From: an uncultured Saprospiraceae bacterium
GTDB lineage: Bacteria > Bacteroidota > Bacteroidia > Chitinophagales > Saprospiraceae
DNA: 64,000 nucleotides
Assembly: GCA_937981555.1 (NCBI GenBank)
Contig: CALJOK010000076.1
Coordinates: forward strand, 34,763-98,762
Direction: 5' to 3'
Shown: positions 7,779 through 16,324 of the stretch, in pieces
How the letters are laid out: each line of letters starts with the position of its first letter
Position numbering within the stretch: the first letter of the stretch is position 1
Position numbers and translations under genes: made by a program
The notes under the pieces: model-generated
Databases searched by the model: none
What the model was told of the DNA's origin: nothing
Seen by the model: the letters and a program-made list of their open reading frames with translations, nothing else

Positions 7779-9422
7779 ATGAAAAAATATAATTTAATTT
7801 TATTAGCATTTGTAAACCTGATTTTTGCCAATGCGATTTTTGCTCAACCTGATGCTGGATTTTCAGGAGAAATGAATTGGGGGGAAGAATATAAGGAACC
7901 CTCTAATTCTTATTTATCCGAAATTTTAGGAAATGATAAAGCTGGATTTTATGCACTTCGTCAACAAATCAAAGGCGGTATGATGACAGGGGGAAGTCCT
8001 CAGAAAATTTATATTGAAAAATATAACCAAGACATGAAATTGAAAAAATCGAAACAGATCGATTTACGGTACAAAAAGAAAAATCGAGATTTTGAAAAAG
8101 TGCTGTACTTGAATAATCAATTTTATTTATTTACGTCCTTCAACAACAAAGCGCATAAAGCGAATTATCTTTTTGTCCAATCCATCAAAAAGAAGTCATT
8201 GACGCTGAGCAACAAAATGAAAAAAATTGCAGAATCACCAGCTCGAGATGAATATCGAGAAGGGAAATTTAACTTCCATGTTTCCAAAGACAGTTCTCAT
8301 GTTTTGATTTACAGTCAATTGCCTAATCAAAAGAAAGGATCAGAAAGATTTTCTTTACAAGTCTTTGATAATAATTTTGAGAAAAAATGGGAAAAAGACA
8401 TTCAGCTACCATATCCTGACAATCGATTTTCCATAACGGATTATCGAGTAGATAATAATGGGAATGTGTATTTGCTAGGTACACTCTATGAAAATACATC
8501 TGGGTTTTTAAGAAGAAATACCAACTATCAATATATCATTTTAGCATACACGGAAAACGGCGAAGAGTCGCAGGAGTATGATGTGAACTTGGAAGGAAAA
8601 TTTATTACTGATCTTACTTTCCGAGTTGGGAAAAAAGGAAAATTAGTTTGTTCTGGTTTTTACTCAGAGAAGAATAGTTTTAGCATCAAAGGAACTTATT
8701 ATTTTCAAATCGATCCTCAAACCTCTGAAGTGTCCAATGCGAATTACAAAGAATTTGAATTTGATTTTGTTACTGAATATTATTCTAATCGAAGAAAAAG
8801 AAAAGCAAAAAAAGCGGAGGAAGAAGGTGACACTCGGCGTTCAGCGGAATTGTATCAGTACTCTCTAAATGATTTGATTTTGAGAAGTGATGGGGGAGCA
8901 GTTTTAGTAGCTGAACAATATTATGTGGAGCGAAGAGAAGATAACAGATTTACCAATGGAGGATTTAATAATCCCTACAGTTTTCGAAATAATCAATATC
9001 GAGAAAACACAGATTACTATTATCATTATAATGATATAATCGTTGTCAATATTAAACCGAATGGCGAAATCCAATGGGCGAGTCGTATTCCAAAGAAGCA
9101 AGAAACTAGAAATGATAGAGGTTATTACTCAAGTTATGCGATGGCAATTGTGCGAGATAAAATTTGTTTTGTGTACAATGATAATGGGAAAAATTTTGGC
9201 GCAAAAAAGAATAACCGTCGTTATGGATTCAATGGATCTAATTCCATTTTGGCATTAACTGAAGTAGGAATAGATGGAAGTGTCAACACTTTTCCAATCA
9301 GCAGTAATCGAGAGCAAGGGATTATCACTCGACCTAAAATTTGTAAACAAATAGGAAAAAGAAAAGTCGCGATCTTTGGGGAAAGAGGAAAACGGTTTAA
9401 ATTTGGGAAATTAGAATTGTGA
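7779..9422 (+). CDS. Secreted protein of unknown function, predicted beta-propeller-like
   Basis: 547 aa with a clear signal peptide (MKKYNLILLAFVNLIFANAIFAQ). The mature part has repeated short beta-strand blocks with D-N-G turns (DYRVDNNGNVYLLGT, LILRSDGGAVLVAEQYYVE, VNIKPNGEIQWASRIPK). They resemble blades of a propeller seen in many uncharacterised Bacteroidota proteins. A charged segment (SNRRKRKAKKAEEEGD) sits near residue 355. It has no T9SS sorting domain, so it is likely periplasmic or outer-membrane associated by another route. The function is not recognised. An inverted-repeat element starts at its stop codon. Confidence 0.65.
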   Translation: MKKYNLILLAFVNLIFANAIFAQPDAGFSGEMNWGEEYKEPSNSYLSEILGNDKAGFYALRQQIKGGMMTGGSPQKIYIEKYNQDMKLKKSKQIDLRYKKKNRDFEKVLYLNNQFYLFTSFNNKAHKANYLFVQSIKKKSLTLSNKMKKIAESPARDEYREGKFNFHVSKDSSHVLIYSQLPNQKKGSERFSLQVFDNNFEKKWEKDIQLPYPDNRFSITDYRVDNNGNVYLLGTLYENTSGFLRRNTNYQYIILAYTENGEESQEYDVNLEGKFITDLTFRVGKKGKLVCSGFYSEKNSFSIKGTYYFQIDPQTSEVSNANYKEFEFDFVTEYYSNRRKRKAKKAEEEGDTRRSAELYQYSLNDLILRSDGGAVLVAEQYYVERREDNRFTNGGFNNPYSFRNNQYRENTDYYYHYNDIIVVNIKPNGEIQWASRIPKKQETRNDRGYYSSYAMAIVRDKICFVYNDNGKNFGAKKNNRRYGFNGSNSILALTEVGIDGSVNTFPISSNREQGIITRPKICKQIGKRKVAIFGERGKRFKFGKLEL

Positions 9423-9538
9423 TTTTTTGCCGCAGATGGCGCTGGTTTTTATGATAATTATGATTTCTCTCGCTATGTGTTTTACATCGTAGGTGATCAT
9501 AGAGGATCATAAAAACCAGCGTCATCTGCGACAAAAAA
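9423..9538. repeat. Inverted-repeat element, GCCGCAGAT family (copy 1)
   Basis: The 32-bp arms 9423-9454 and 9507-9538 match with two mismatches (TTTTTTGCCGCAGATGGCGC at the left end) around a 52-bp centre. It starts at the stop codon of the upstream gene. Its ends match two other elements at 15193-15328 and 35970-36101. It codes for nothing and looks like a REP/MITE-type element. Confidence 0.85.
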
Positions 9539-9564
9539 GAATCACCAAAACATAAAATAGTAAA

Positions 9565-10134
9565 ATGAAACATATCGCAATATTCGCTACCGGCGGCGGA
9601 AGCAATGCTCAAAGAATAATCGAACACTTCGAAAATAACGACGCAGCAAAAGTCAGTTTAGTTATTTCCAATAAAAAAACAGCAGGTGTTTTGGAAAGAG
9701 CAGCAGTCAAAAATATACCTACCTTAATTATAAATCGGGAAGAATTTTATCAAACAGAAAATATATTACAAAAATTAGATACGTTTCAGATTGATTTCAT
9801 CGTATTGGCGGGCTTTTTGTGGTTAATGCCAACATATATGGTAAAATCATATGCGAATAAAGTGGTAAATATCCACCCCGCACTTTTACCAAGATATGGA
9901 GGCAAAGGAATGTATGGCATGAATGTTCACCGAGCAGTCCATGCTGCACAAGAGACAGAAAGTGGAATGACGATACATTATGTCAATGAGCACTATGATG
10001 AAGGAGGAATTATTTTTCAAGCAAAATGTTCTCTTCAGTCAACTGACTCACCTGATGATATTGCGAAGAAAGTACTTCAATTGGAACACCAACATTATGC
10101 ACAAGTAATTGAAGATCTAATTTTAGAAACCTAA
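9565..10134 (+). CDS. purN: Phosphoribosylglycinamide formyltransferase (GAR transformylase)
   Basis: 189 aa. PurN transfers the formyl group of 10-formyl-tetrahydrofolate to glycinamide ribonucleotide, the third step of purine synthesis. The N-terminal nucleotide-binding loop is IAIFATGGGSNAQ. The catalytic Asn and His are in VVNIHPALLPRYGG, and the catalytic Asp in the HYVNEHYDEGGIIFQ stretch. The length is normal for the family. It stands apart from other pur genes here, with an inverted-repeat element just upstream and an envelope gene 31 bp downstream. Confidence 0.93.
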   Translation: MKHIAIFATGGGSNAQRIIEHFENNDAAKVSLVISNKKTAGVLERAAVKNIPTLIINREEFYQTENILQKLDTFQIDFIVLAGFLWLMPTYMVKSYANKVVNIHPALLPRYGGKGMYGMNVHRAVHAAQETESGMTIHYVNEHYDEGGIIFQAKCSLQSTDSPDDIAKKVLQLEHQHYAQVIEDLILET

Positions 10135-10165
10135 TTTTTGTATAAAAAATAATAATACCGAATTT

Positions 10166-12226
10166 ATGAGAAGCTTATTAATCCTAATTTTTTGTTTGGG
10201 GATGACAACTGTTCATGCTCAAAAAATGAGTTGGCGAAAGCACGCCAAACTGGCGAAAAAACAATTCGAAGAAAATAACTTCCAAGATGCTGCCATGAAC
10301 TTTGAAGGAGCATGGCAAAAAAAGCCAAAGAAAACAGAATACCTATATCAAGCTGCAGAATGTTATTCGAAAGTAAAAGACTATCGAAAAGCTGCGGAAT
10401 GCTACGAGCCGCTTAAAGACAATAAAGACTTTATGCTTGCGGGTTTAAAGCATTGTCGTATGTTAAAAATGGATGGTCAATATGATGAAGCCAGTCGAGC
10501 TTTTGTTTATTTTATTAATGGTTATGAAGGTACGGATAAAGATGTTGTGGCTAATATTGTACAAGATGAAATCAGAGGTTGTGAATATGCGATGTCTTTG
10601 TTGGAAAAAGAAAATAGCTCAATTACTTTCGAACACCTGAGCTCGAATGTAAATTCCAAAGCTGCTGATTTTGCACCTGTTCCATTTTCGGATGATGTAC
10701 TTTATTACACTTCGAATATGGTTGGAGAAACTAAAATGTATCTTTCTCAACGAAATGGAGAAGTTTGGTCTCGTTCGAGAGTACCTAAAAATTTCCCAGA
10801 AATATTTGCACCTCATTATGGAAATGGAGCTTTTTCACCAGATAATAAAAGTTTCTTTTATACTCAATGTGATCAAATAGATGCAAGTGGTCGGATGGTT
10901 GATGGTTGTGAAATTTTTATCACTCAACGAGATGAAAAAGGATGGGGAGCACCACAAAGATTAAATAAAGGAATCAATAAAACTGGAGCTACAGCAACTC
11001 AACCTTTCGTTGTCCACCAAAATAATCAAGAGATTTTATATTTCGTTTCTGATCGATCAGGAGGACAGGGAGGAATGGATATTTGGTTTACTTCACGTGA
11101 TTTGACTAGTGAGAAATTGAATTTTGAACGACCTCGAAATTGCGGAAAAATAATTAATACAATGGCTGATGAAATGACTCCTTATTTTGACATGGATGAA
11201 AATACAATGTATTTTTCTTCGAATGGAAAAATGAATATTGGAGGCCTTGATGTTTTTAAATCAAAAAATACAGGCGACAATGAGTGGGCAAAATCTGAAA
11301 ATATTGGTTTACCATATAATTCTAATGCGGATGATTATTATTTTAGAAAGCACTCAGCAAATGGAGGTTATGTAGTTTCGAATAGAAAATTTGGATTGGA
11401 AAAAACGACATATAGTCACGATGACATTTTTAGTTTTTCAACTCCTATCGAAAAAATGATGGCGAGTGGTAAAGTGATAGACCAGAAAACGAACCAACAA
11501 ATGAAAGATGTTTGGGTGGCAATTTATGAAGTTAGCCAAGGCGGTTCTGTTCGATTATTGGAAAATAAAGCATCCGCAAATGGAACATATGAGTTCGGTT
11601 TATTACCAGGGAAAAATTATAGAGTGGAGGCTCACCGAGATGGTTACGAACCAAACGGATGGGAATTTAATACAATGGAAAAAAACCAAATGGTTTTCGA
11701 AAATAATATTACGATCGGAGAAGTAAACTTGGCAAACAATACTCCAAGTACTCCTCCTACTATTATAACGGAATCAGAAACTACCGTCGAGAATACAAAT
11801 ACAAATGGAACTTTTAATAATCCTCAACCATCTGTAATTGTTGAAAGTGAAACATTTGGAAGTGACTCTGGATCAGTAACTATTAATAATCCTGCTCCAA
11901 ATCCGAATGTAAATAACAATACTCCTACAAGTCCAACTCCAACAATTGTGATTGGAGAAGCAGAGGTAGTTTACAAGATTCAATTAATGGCAGTTCGTAA
12001 ATATAATAGTAATGAAACTCGCTATCAGTTGCCTAAAAATTATGGAACTATAGAAACGGAATATTTAGGAGGGAAGAATTTGACTAGAGTTTTATTGGCA
12101 AATTTTTCGACCAAAGAAGAGGCTGAGCGAGTTTTAAATACAATGAGATCAGCAAGTCGGAATTTTAAAAGTTCGGTAATTGTACGATATGAAAATGGCG
12201 TACGGATTGATCCTTGGGCGAAATAA
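10166..12226 (+). CDS. PorE-like TPR/PD40 envelope protein ending in a SPOR domain
   Basis: 686 aa with a signal peptide ending TTVHAQ. TPR repeats follow (about 25-150; KKPKKTEYLYQAAECYSKVK), then PD40 propeller blades (about 160-420; FFYTQCDQIDASG, LYFVSDRSGGQGGMDIWF, MYFSSNGKMNIGGLDVF). A carboxypeptidase-regulatory beta domain (about 430-510) leads to a low-complexity Asn/Pro/Thr linker (about 525-600). The last 80 residues (VVYKIQLMAVRKYNSNETRY to SSVIVRYENGVRIDP) fit a SPOR peptidoglycan-binding domain. The first three parts match the PorE-like gene at 792, with SPOR replacing OmpA. It is probably periplasmic and peptidoglycan-anchored; its part in secretion or division is unknown. Confidence 0.75.
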   Translation: MRSLLILIFCLGMTTVHAQKMSWRKHAKLAKKQFEENNFQDAAMNFEGAWQKKPKKTEYLYQAAECYSKVKDYRKAAECYEPLKDNKDFMLAGLKHCRMLKMDGQYDEASRAFVYFINGYEGTDKDVVANIVQDEIRGCEYAMSLLEKENSSITFEHLSSNVNSKAADFAPVPFSDDVLYYTSNMVGETKMYLSQRNGEVWSRSRVPKNFPEIFAPHYGNGAFSPDNKSFFYTQCDQIDASGRMVDGCEIFITQRDEKGWGAPQRLNKGINKTGATATQPFVVHQNNQEILYFVSDRSGGQGGMDIWFTSRDLTSEKLNFERPRNCGKIINTMADEMTPYFDMDENTMYFSSNGKMNIGGLDVFKSKNTGDNEWAKSENIGLPYNSNADDYYFRKHSANGGYVVSNRKFGLEKTTYSHDDIFSFSTPIEKMMASGKVIDQKTNQQMKDVWVAIYEVSQGGSVRLLENKASANGTYEFGLLPGKNYRVEAHRDGYEPNGWEFNTMEKNQMVFENNITIGEVNLANNTPSTPPTIITESETTVENTNTNGTFNNPQPSVIVESETFGSDSGSVTINNPAPNPNVNNNTPTSPTPTIVIGEAEVVYKIQLMAVRKYNSNETRYQLPKNYGTIETEYLGGKNLTRVLLANFSTKEEAERVLNTMRSASRNFKSSVIVRYENGVRIDPWAK

Positions 12227-12245
12227 GATCATTAAAAATGAAATA

Positions 12246-12284
12246 AAAAAACCTGACTGAATTATATTCAGTCAGGTTTTTTTT
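12246..12284. terminator. Strong rho-independent terminator
   Basis: AAAAACCTGACTGAAT pairs perfectly with ATTCAGTCAGGTTTTT around a TAT loop, followed by further T. It sits between convergent genes and could serve both. Confidence 0.85.
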
Positions 12285-12301
12285 ATGAAGTTGCTTAAAA
12301 A

Positions 12302-12934
12302 TTAAACTCCACCATTCAACTCATCTTGCAATGTTTTCAATTTATCCCAGTTACCTTTTGCAGCTAACTTAGCTTGCTTCGCCCAAGTACCTGGATTGTG
12401 CATTTTGAAACGATTACCCGCTTCTGCCAAGATATTTCGAAGTACCCCAACTTTTGTTGTACTCAAATCTGCAAAAGTTACAATCCCTGCCTCATTCAAA
12501 AGAGAAGCAATTTTTGGACCGATCCCTTCGATTTTTGTCAATTTATCTGGAGTAGATGTAGCAACTGCTTTTTTTGCTGGTGCTTTTTTCTTAGCCACTT
12601 TCTTAGTGGTTTTTTTTGCTGCAGGAGCAGGTAATTCTACAACTGAATTGACTGTTCCAAATGGATTAGCAACAAAGGCATCAGGAGTCGCATCGTTAGT
12701 CCACATGTGACCATCTACTAGATAACGATATTCGTATCTTTTACCAGCGTCTAATTTTAGTACAGTTTTGTACTCTCCTTTCTTAGCAACTAAAGCAATA
12801 CCTTCCGCAGGATTCCAATTATTGAATTCTCCTACAAGTAAAACTTCTTTGCCTCCATGAATTGATTCTTTTGGCAATGTAAAAGTTACATCACACTTGG
12901 TGTTGTCTTTTGAAAACTTTTTAGTTAAGCTCAT
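12302..12934 (-). CDS. AMPK-type carbohydrate-binding domain fused to a helix-hairpin-helix domain
   Basis: 210 aa, without a signal peptide. Residues about 10-95 form an isoamylase-N/AMPK glycogen-binding (CBM48) domain (EVLLVGEFNNWNPAEG, YEYRYLVDGHMWTNDATPD). A linker of alternating Lys, Ala and Pro (about 100-128) follows. Residues about 129-210 contain a helix-hairpin-helix of the DUF4332 or Rad51-N kind (LTKIEGIGPKIASLLNEAGI, VTFADLSTT). CBM48 binds alpha-glucans and HhH domains usually bind nucleic acid or protein, so the pairing suggests a scaffold rather than an enzyme. No catalytic motif is present. It is a single gene. Domain calls are good; the function is unknown. Confidence 0.75.
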   Translation of the reverse strand: MSLTKKFSKDNTKCDVTFTLPKESIHGGKEVLLVGEFNNWNPAEGIALVAKKGEYKTVLKLDAGKRYEYRYLVDGHMWTNDATPDAFVANPFGTVNSVVELPAPAAKKTTKKVAKKKAPAKKAVATSTPDKLTKIEGIGPKIASLLNEAGIVTFADLSTTKVGVLRNILAEAGNRFKMHNPGTWAKQAKLAAKGNWDKLKTLQDELNGGV

Positions 12935-13087
12935 TTTTAATAAGTTTTAAATTGTGATTTTTGAAAGATAGGTTATTAAAATAAATGCGCAAAAGTAAGC
13001 TAAATCTAATTTTGAACAACCTTTTTTTTACTTTTTTTACGATAAGAAATTGTTAAAAAATGGAAAGGCAATCCATAGGTTTTACGA

Positions 13088-14002
13088 TTAAATCAAATTC
13101 CCAAATCGCTCCCTAAATCCTAAAATTCCCTGTAATCCACCGGTATGTATTGCAACGATTTTACTTCCACTTGGAAAGAAGTCTTTTTCAATTAAATCAA
13201 AAATACCGTAAATCATTTTCCCAGTATAAATTGGGTCAAGTTGAATTTGATGTTCTTGTTTGAATGAATTGATGAAATCTAAGAGGATAGGAGAGTGTTT
13301 TGCATAGCCACCAAAATGGTAATCCGTTTGGATGGAAAATTGATCAAAATTTTCATTTGGGAAAAAAGTAGCTAATAAATTTTGTACTTCCTTTTTCATA
13401 AAGTCTCCTTTCAATGCAGAGAAACCCAAAACGTGTGTATCTTGTTTTTTTAATTGAATTAATCCTGCGATAGTTCCACCTGTACCGCAACTCGTACACA
13501 TGAAATCAGGAGTGAAATCGAGTTGGTCTAAAATCTCCAAACCTAATTCTGCGCAACCTTGAAGTGCTAATTTATTCGTTCCGCCTTCTGGCAAAATATA
13601 ACATTCCTCTAAAGGGATTTCCAAGTCTGGTAACAATTTTTCTTTGAGTGCATACGTTTTCCTATCAACAAAATGCAATTGCATACCACAATCTTCCGCA
13701 AAAGATAAAGTAGAATTTAGTGGAAGAATCTTTTCCCCCCGTACGATTCCAATGGTTTTTAAATTAAAAATTTTGCCTGCTGCAGCTGTGGCAAAAAGAT
13801 GATTGGAAAAAGCTCCCCCAAAGGTAAGAAGGTATTTTTTTTGAGTTTGCTGGGCTTCGGCAATGTTATATTTTAACTTTCGCCACTTATTCCCTTGCAG
13901 TTCAGGATGAGTCAAATCGTCTCTTTTGAGCCAAAGTTGGATGTTTTTTTCATCTAAGAGAGAGTGGTCTAATTGCCCAATTGGCGTCGGATCTTTAATC
14001 AT
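13088..14002 (-). CDS. PLP-dependent ACC deaminase / D-cysteine desulfhydrase family enzyme
   Basis: 304 aa, cytoplasmic. The PLP lysine lies in HPELQGNKWRKLKYN, and the serine-rich phosphate-binding context in GGAFSNHLFATAAAGK. CTSCGTGGTIAGL is the glycine loop holding the cofactor phosphate. The family deaminates 1-aminocyclopropane-1-carboxylate or releases H2S from D-cysteine. The sequence alone does not separate these, and desulfhydrase-type activity is the more usual outcome in Bacteroidota. The gene stands alone, with a 557-bp region upstream. Confidence 0.85.
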   Translation of the reverse strand: MIKDPTPIGQLDHSLLDEKNIQLWLKRDDLTHPELQGNKWRKLKYNIAEAQQTQKKYLLTFGGAFSNHLFATAAAGKIFNLKTIGIVRGEKILPLNSTLSFAEDCGMQLHFVDRKTYALKEKLLPDLEIPLEECYILPEGGTNKLALQGCAELGLEILDQLDFTPDFMCTSCGTGGTIAGLIQLKKQDTHVLGFSALKGDFMKKEVQNLLATFFPNENFDQFSIQTDYHFGGYAKHSPILLDFINSFKQEHQIQLDPIYTGKMIYGIFDLIEKDFFPSGSKIVAIHTGGLQGILGFRERFGNLI

Positions 14003-14239
14003 TATAGGTGAAATGAATAATTTTTTTAAAAAAAAAGTAATATTTAGAAAAATTTATATATAATTGGCATCATTGTTGAAATATTTTAGTTATATTACAT
14101 ATATGATTTTAATATTTGTATTGATAACATAACCTCACCTTAAATTCTCAATCTTAGTAATACTACAGTTTTTTCCCTTAACAGAAGTTACACACTCTGA
14201 AGAGAACACTATTTAAAACACTATAAATATTCCCAGTAC

Positions 14240-14359
14240 ATGAAAAAACAAAAAGTAAAATTACCCAGTTTAAGAGTCAAAAGTATGACTACCTCAACAC
14301 CTAGGCAAATTAAAGCCAAATCACAAAAGAATGACGGAGGTTATACTTGGGTAGGATAA
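14240..14359 (+). CDS. 39-aa peptide resembling Bacteroidota RiPP (pinensin-type) leader peptides
   Basis: The ATG at 14240 opens a 39-codon frame ending at TAA 14357-14359. The start MKKQKVKLPSLRVKSMTTST fits the leader pattern of Bacteroidota class I lanthipeptide-like precursors (K-x-K-L-x-x-L-x-V-x-S-x-x-T). The end NDGGYTWVG has a Gly-Gly followed by a short aromatic tail. There is no Cys, so a lanthionine product is excluded for this copy; it may be an orphan or use another modification. No modifying enzyme or transporter is adjacent; the phosphopantetheinyl transferase 200 bp downstream may be chance. A terminator at 14461-14497 follows. Confidence 0.6.
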   Translation: MKKQKVKLPSLRVKSMTTSTPRQIKAKSQKNDGGYTWVG

Positions 14360-14460
14360 CTTTTATAAAAAAAAGACTATCCTTAAACCGTTACAGGAAC
14401 AAAAAAAGAAAAATCCCTCGATTTATATTTCGAGAAAAAAACTAACTAAGTAATCCGATT

Positions 14461-14497
14461 TGGGTTTCCTTTGAAAAAGGGGAACCCATTTTTTTTT
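14461..14497 (+). terminator. Rho-independent terminator after the small peptide gene
   Basis: GGGTTTCC and GGGAACCC arms with an A-rich loop are followed by ten T. It ends about 60 bp before the next start, so the peptide and the transferase are probably separate transcripts. Confidence 0.75.
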
Positions 14498-14559
14498 GAT
14501 TAACTTTGATTGAACCACATTACAAAATAGACTTTTAATTTTTTAGGATTCAAATAATT

Positions 14560-15192
14560 ATGCTAAAGATTTACCATGCAGATTCGGCAATTTTTCGAGA
14601 GCAATATAATTTAGAAAAACTTTTAAGCTTTTTACCTGAAAGTCTTCATGCCAAAGCATTGAGATATCGAATGCCCCAAGATGCATTTAATTTCGTTTTG
14701 GGAAAATTGATGTTAAAAAAAGGTTTGGAAGAATTGGGATTGGATAATGATTTGGAAAAGATTCAATTCAATGAAAATGAAAAACCATATTTAGAAAATG
14801 TATTTTTCAATATTTCTCATTCTGGAAAACATGTAGTTTGTGCGGTCACTCAAGATGGAGAAGTCGGAATTGATTTAGAAAAACCAAGAGATATTTCACT
14901 CGAAGATTTTGAAATGAATTTTACCAAAAAAGAATGGACTAATATTACGAACCACGCATTTCCTTTGAAAAAATTCTATTGGTATTGGGTTCGAAAAGAA
15001 AGTATCATCAAAGCACTTGGTGTCAATTTATCTTACCTCAACCAGATTGAATTGGAAAGTGGAAAAGATTTTTTTATAGAAAATGATCAACGGTGGTTTT
15101 TAAAAGATTTGCATTTTGGAGATGATTGTTTTTTTGCCATTTGTTCAGAGGTTGAATTTGAAAAAGTAGAAATGATTTTGTTTGAGATGTGA
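14560..15192 (+). CDS. 4'-phosphopantetheinyl transferase superfamily protein
   Basis: 210 aa, Sfp/Gsp-like in size. It moves 4'-phosphopantetheine from CoA to a serine of carrier proteins. Magnesium-binding residues are D105 and E107 in EVGIDLEKPR, and E147 with K151 lies in WVRKESIIKALG. The substrate-contact NISHSGKHVVCAV precedes them. No polyketide or peptide synthetase lies in the window, so it may serve fatty acid synthesis or a remote cluster. An inverted-repeat element begins at its stop codon. Confidence 0.9.
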   Translation: MLKIYHADSAIFREQYNLEKLLSFLPESLHAKALRYRMPQDAFNFVLGKLMLKKGLEELGLDNDLEKIQFNENEKPYLENVFFNISHSGKHVVCAVTQDGEVGIDLEKPRDISLEDFEMNFTKKEWTNITNHAFPLKKFYWYWVRKESIIKALGVNLSYLNQIELESGKDFFIENDQRWFLKDLHFGDDCFFAICSEVEFEKVEMILFEM

Positions 15193-15328
15193 TTTTTTTT
15201 TGCCGCAGATTTTTATGAGCAATAAGGTTTTTATGATTTCCCCCCGAATATGTTTTATAACAAAATATTCCCGCAACAAGAGGAATCATAATCATCATAA
15301 ACAATCAGCCTAATCTGCAGCAAAAAAA
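15193..15328. repeat. Inverted-repeat element, GCCGCAGAT family (copy 2)
   Basis: Ends TTTTTTTTGCCGCAGATT and AATCTGCAGCAAAAAAA are inverted copies. Inner blocks (TTTTTATGAT, AATCATAATCATCATAAA) extend the pairing. It starts one base after a stop codon and ends 18 bp before the next start. It is closely similar to the copy at 35970-36101. Confidence 0.8.
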
Positions 15329-15346
15329 CACCCTAAAATAGTAAAT

Positions 15347-16324
15347 ATGGAAAAACCAAAAATAAATAGAACCCTCCATCACATCGTCAGTCGATTCAGT
15401 AATTGGCAAGCTGCTGACATTGAAACTTCTTTCCGCGAAAACGATATTTATGCGAACCAAAATGATTGGTCTAAATTTATCAAAACCTTTTTGATGAGTT
15501 TAGGAATTGCATTTTTGGTTTCAGGAGTAATTTTCTTTTTTGCGTATAATTGGGCAAGTCTACACAAGTTTGCTAAACTAGGATTGGTACAAGTATTATT
15601 GATTGCGATGGTTAGCGTAGCAGTTTTTTCTAACTTAAATCAAAATGTAAAAGGCATCATTTTGATGGGAGCAGGAATGTTGGTCGGAGCATTGTTTGCC
15701 GTTTTTGGACAAATATATCAGACTGGAGCAAATGCGTATGATTTCTTTTTTGGTTGGACTGCTTTTATTGCTTTGTGGGTTTTTGTTTCCAATTTTGGGC
15801 CGATGTGGTTATTATTTTTAGCATTGATTAATATTTCGATTTGGCAATATTTTGAGCAGGTTTTAGGGCATGTGGATGAAGTAATAATGTTGGATTTACT
15901 TTTTGTAATTAATGTGTTATACTTGATTCTGCTAAAGGTTTTAGCTCATTTTGGAAAAATTAATTTAGTTCCCAGATGGTTGGAGCGAGTAATTGTTTTA
16001 GTATCTATTTCTTACCTGACATTTAATTTGAGTTTCCAAATTATGGATTTTGATTCGATGTCTTATCGTACGTTTTTATTGGGATTGATCGCACTTCCTC
16101 TAGGGATTTATTATGGGAAACGTGAGAAGGATACCTTTTTTATTGCAACGATTGGGTTGAGTATTATTTTAATTTTTCTTTCCCTTTTAATCAAAGGTGT
16201 ATTCGAAGGAGGTGATGGACTTGGCGGATTTTTTATAATAAGTATTTATGTTATTGGGAGTATTTCAGGTCTAATTTTTTCAATTGTTAATTTAAATAAG
16301 CAATGGCATGGAGATGAAAAGTAA
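15347..16324 (+). CDS. DUF2157 multi-pass membrane protein
   Basis: 325 aa. A soluble N-terminus of about 60 residues (LHHIVSRFSNWQAADIE) precedes eight to ten hydrophobic segments beginning at KTFLMSLGIAFLVSGVIFFF. GAGMLVGALFAVFGQIYQTGANAYDFFFGW is the conserved DUF2157 core, shortened here to GALFAVFGQIYQTGANAYD. It forms a three-gene membrane module with DUF4401 (17-bp overlap) and a GDYXXLXY protein, a combination known across bacteria but of unknown function. Confidence 0.85.
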   Translation: MEKPKINRTLHHIVSRFSNWQAADIETSFRENDIYANQNDWSKFIKTFLMSLGIAFLVSGVIFFFAYNWASLHKFAKLGLVQVLLIAMVSVAVFSNLNQNVKGIILMGAGMLVGALFAVFGQIYQTGANAYDFFFGWTAFIALWVFVSNFGPMWLLFLALINISIWQYFEQVLGHVDEVIMLDLLFVINVLYLILLKVLAHFGKINLVPRWLERVIVLVSISYLTFNLSFQIMDFDSMSYRTFLLGLIALPLGIYYGKREKDTFFIATIGLSIILIFLSLLIKGVFEGGDGLGGFFIISIYVIGSISGLIFSIVNLNKQWHGDEK

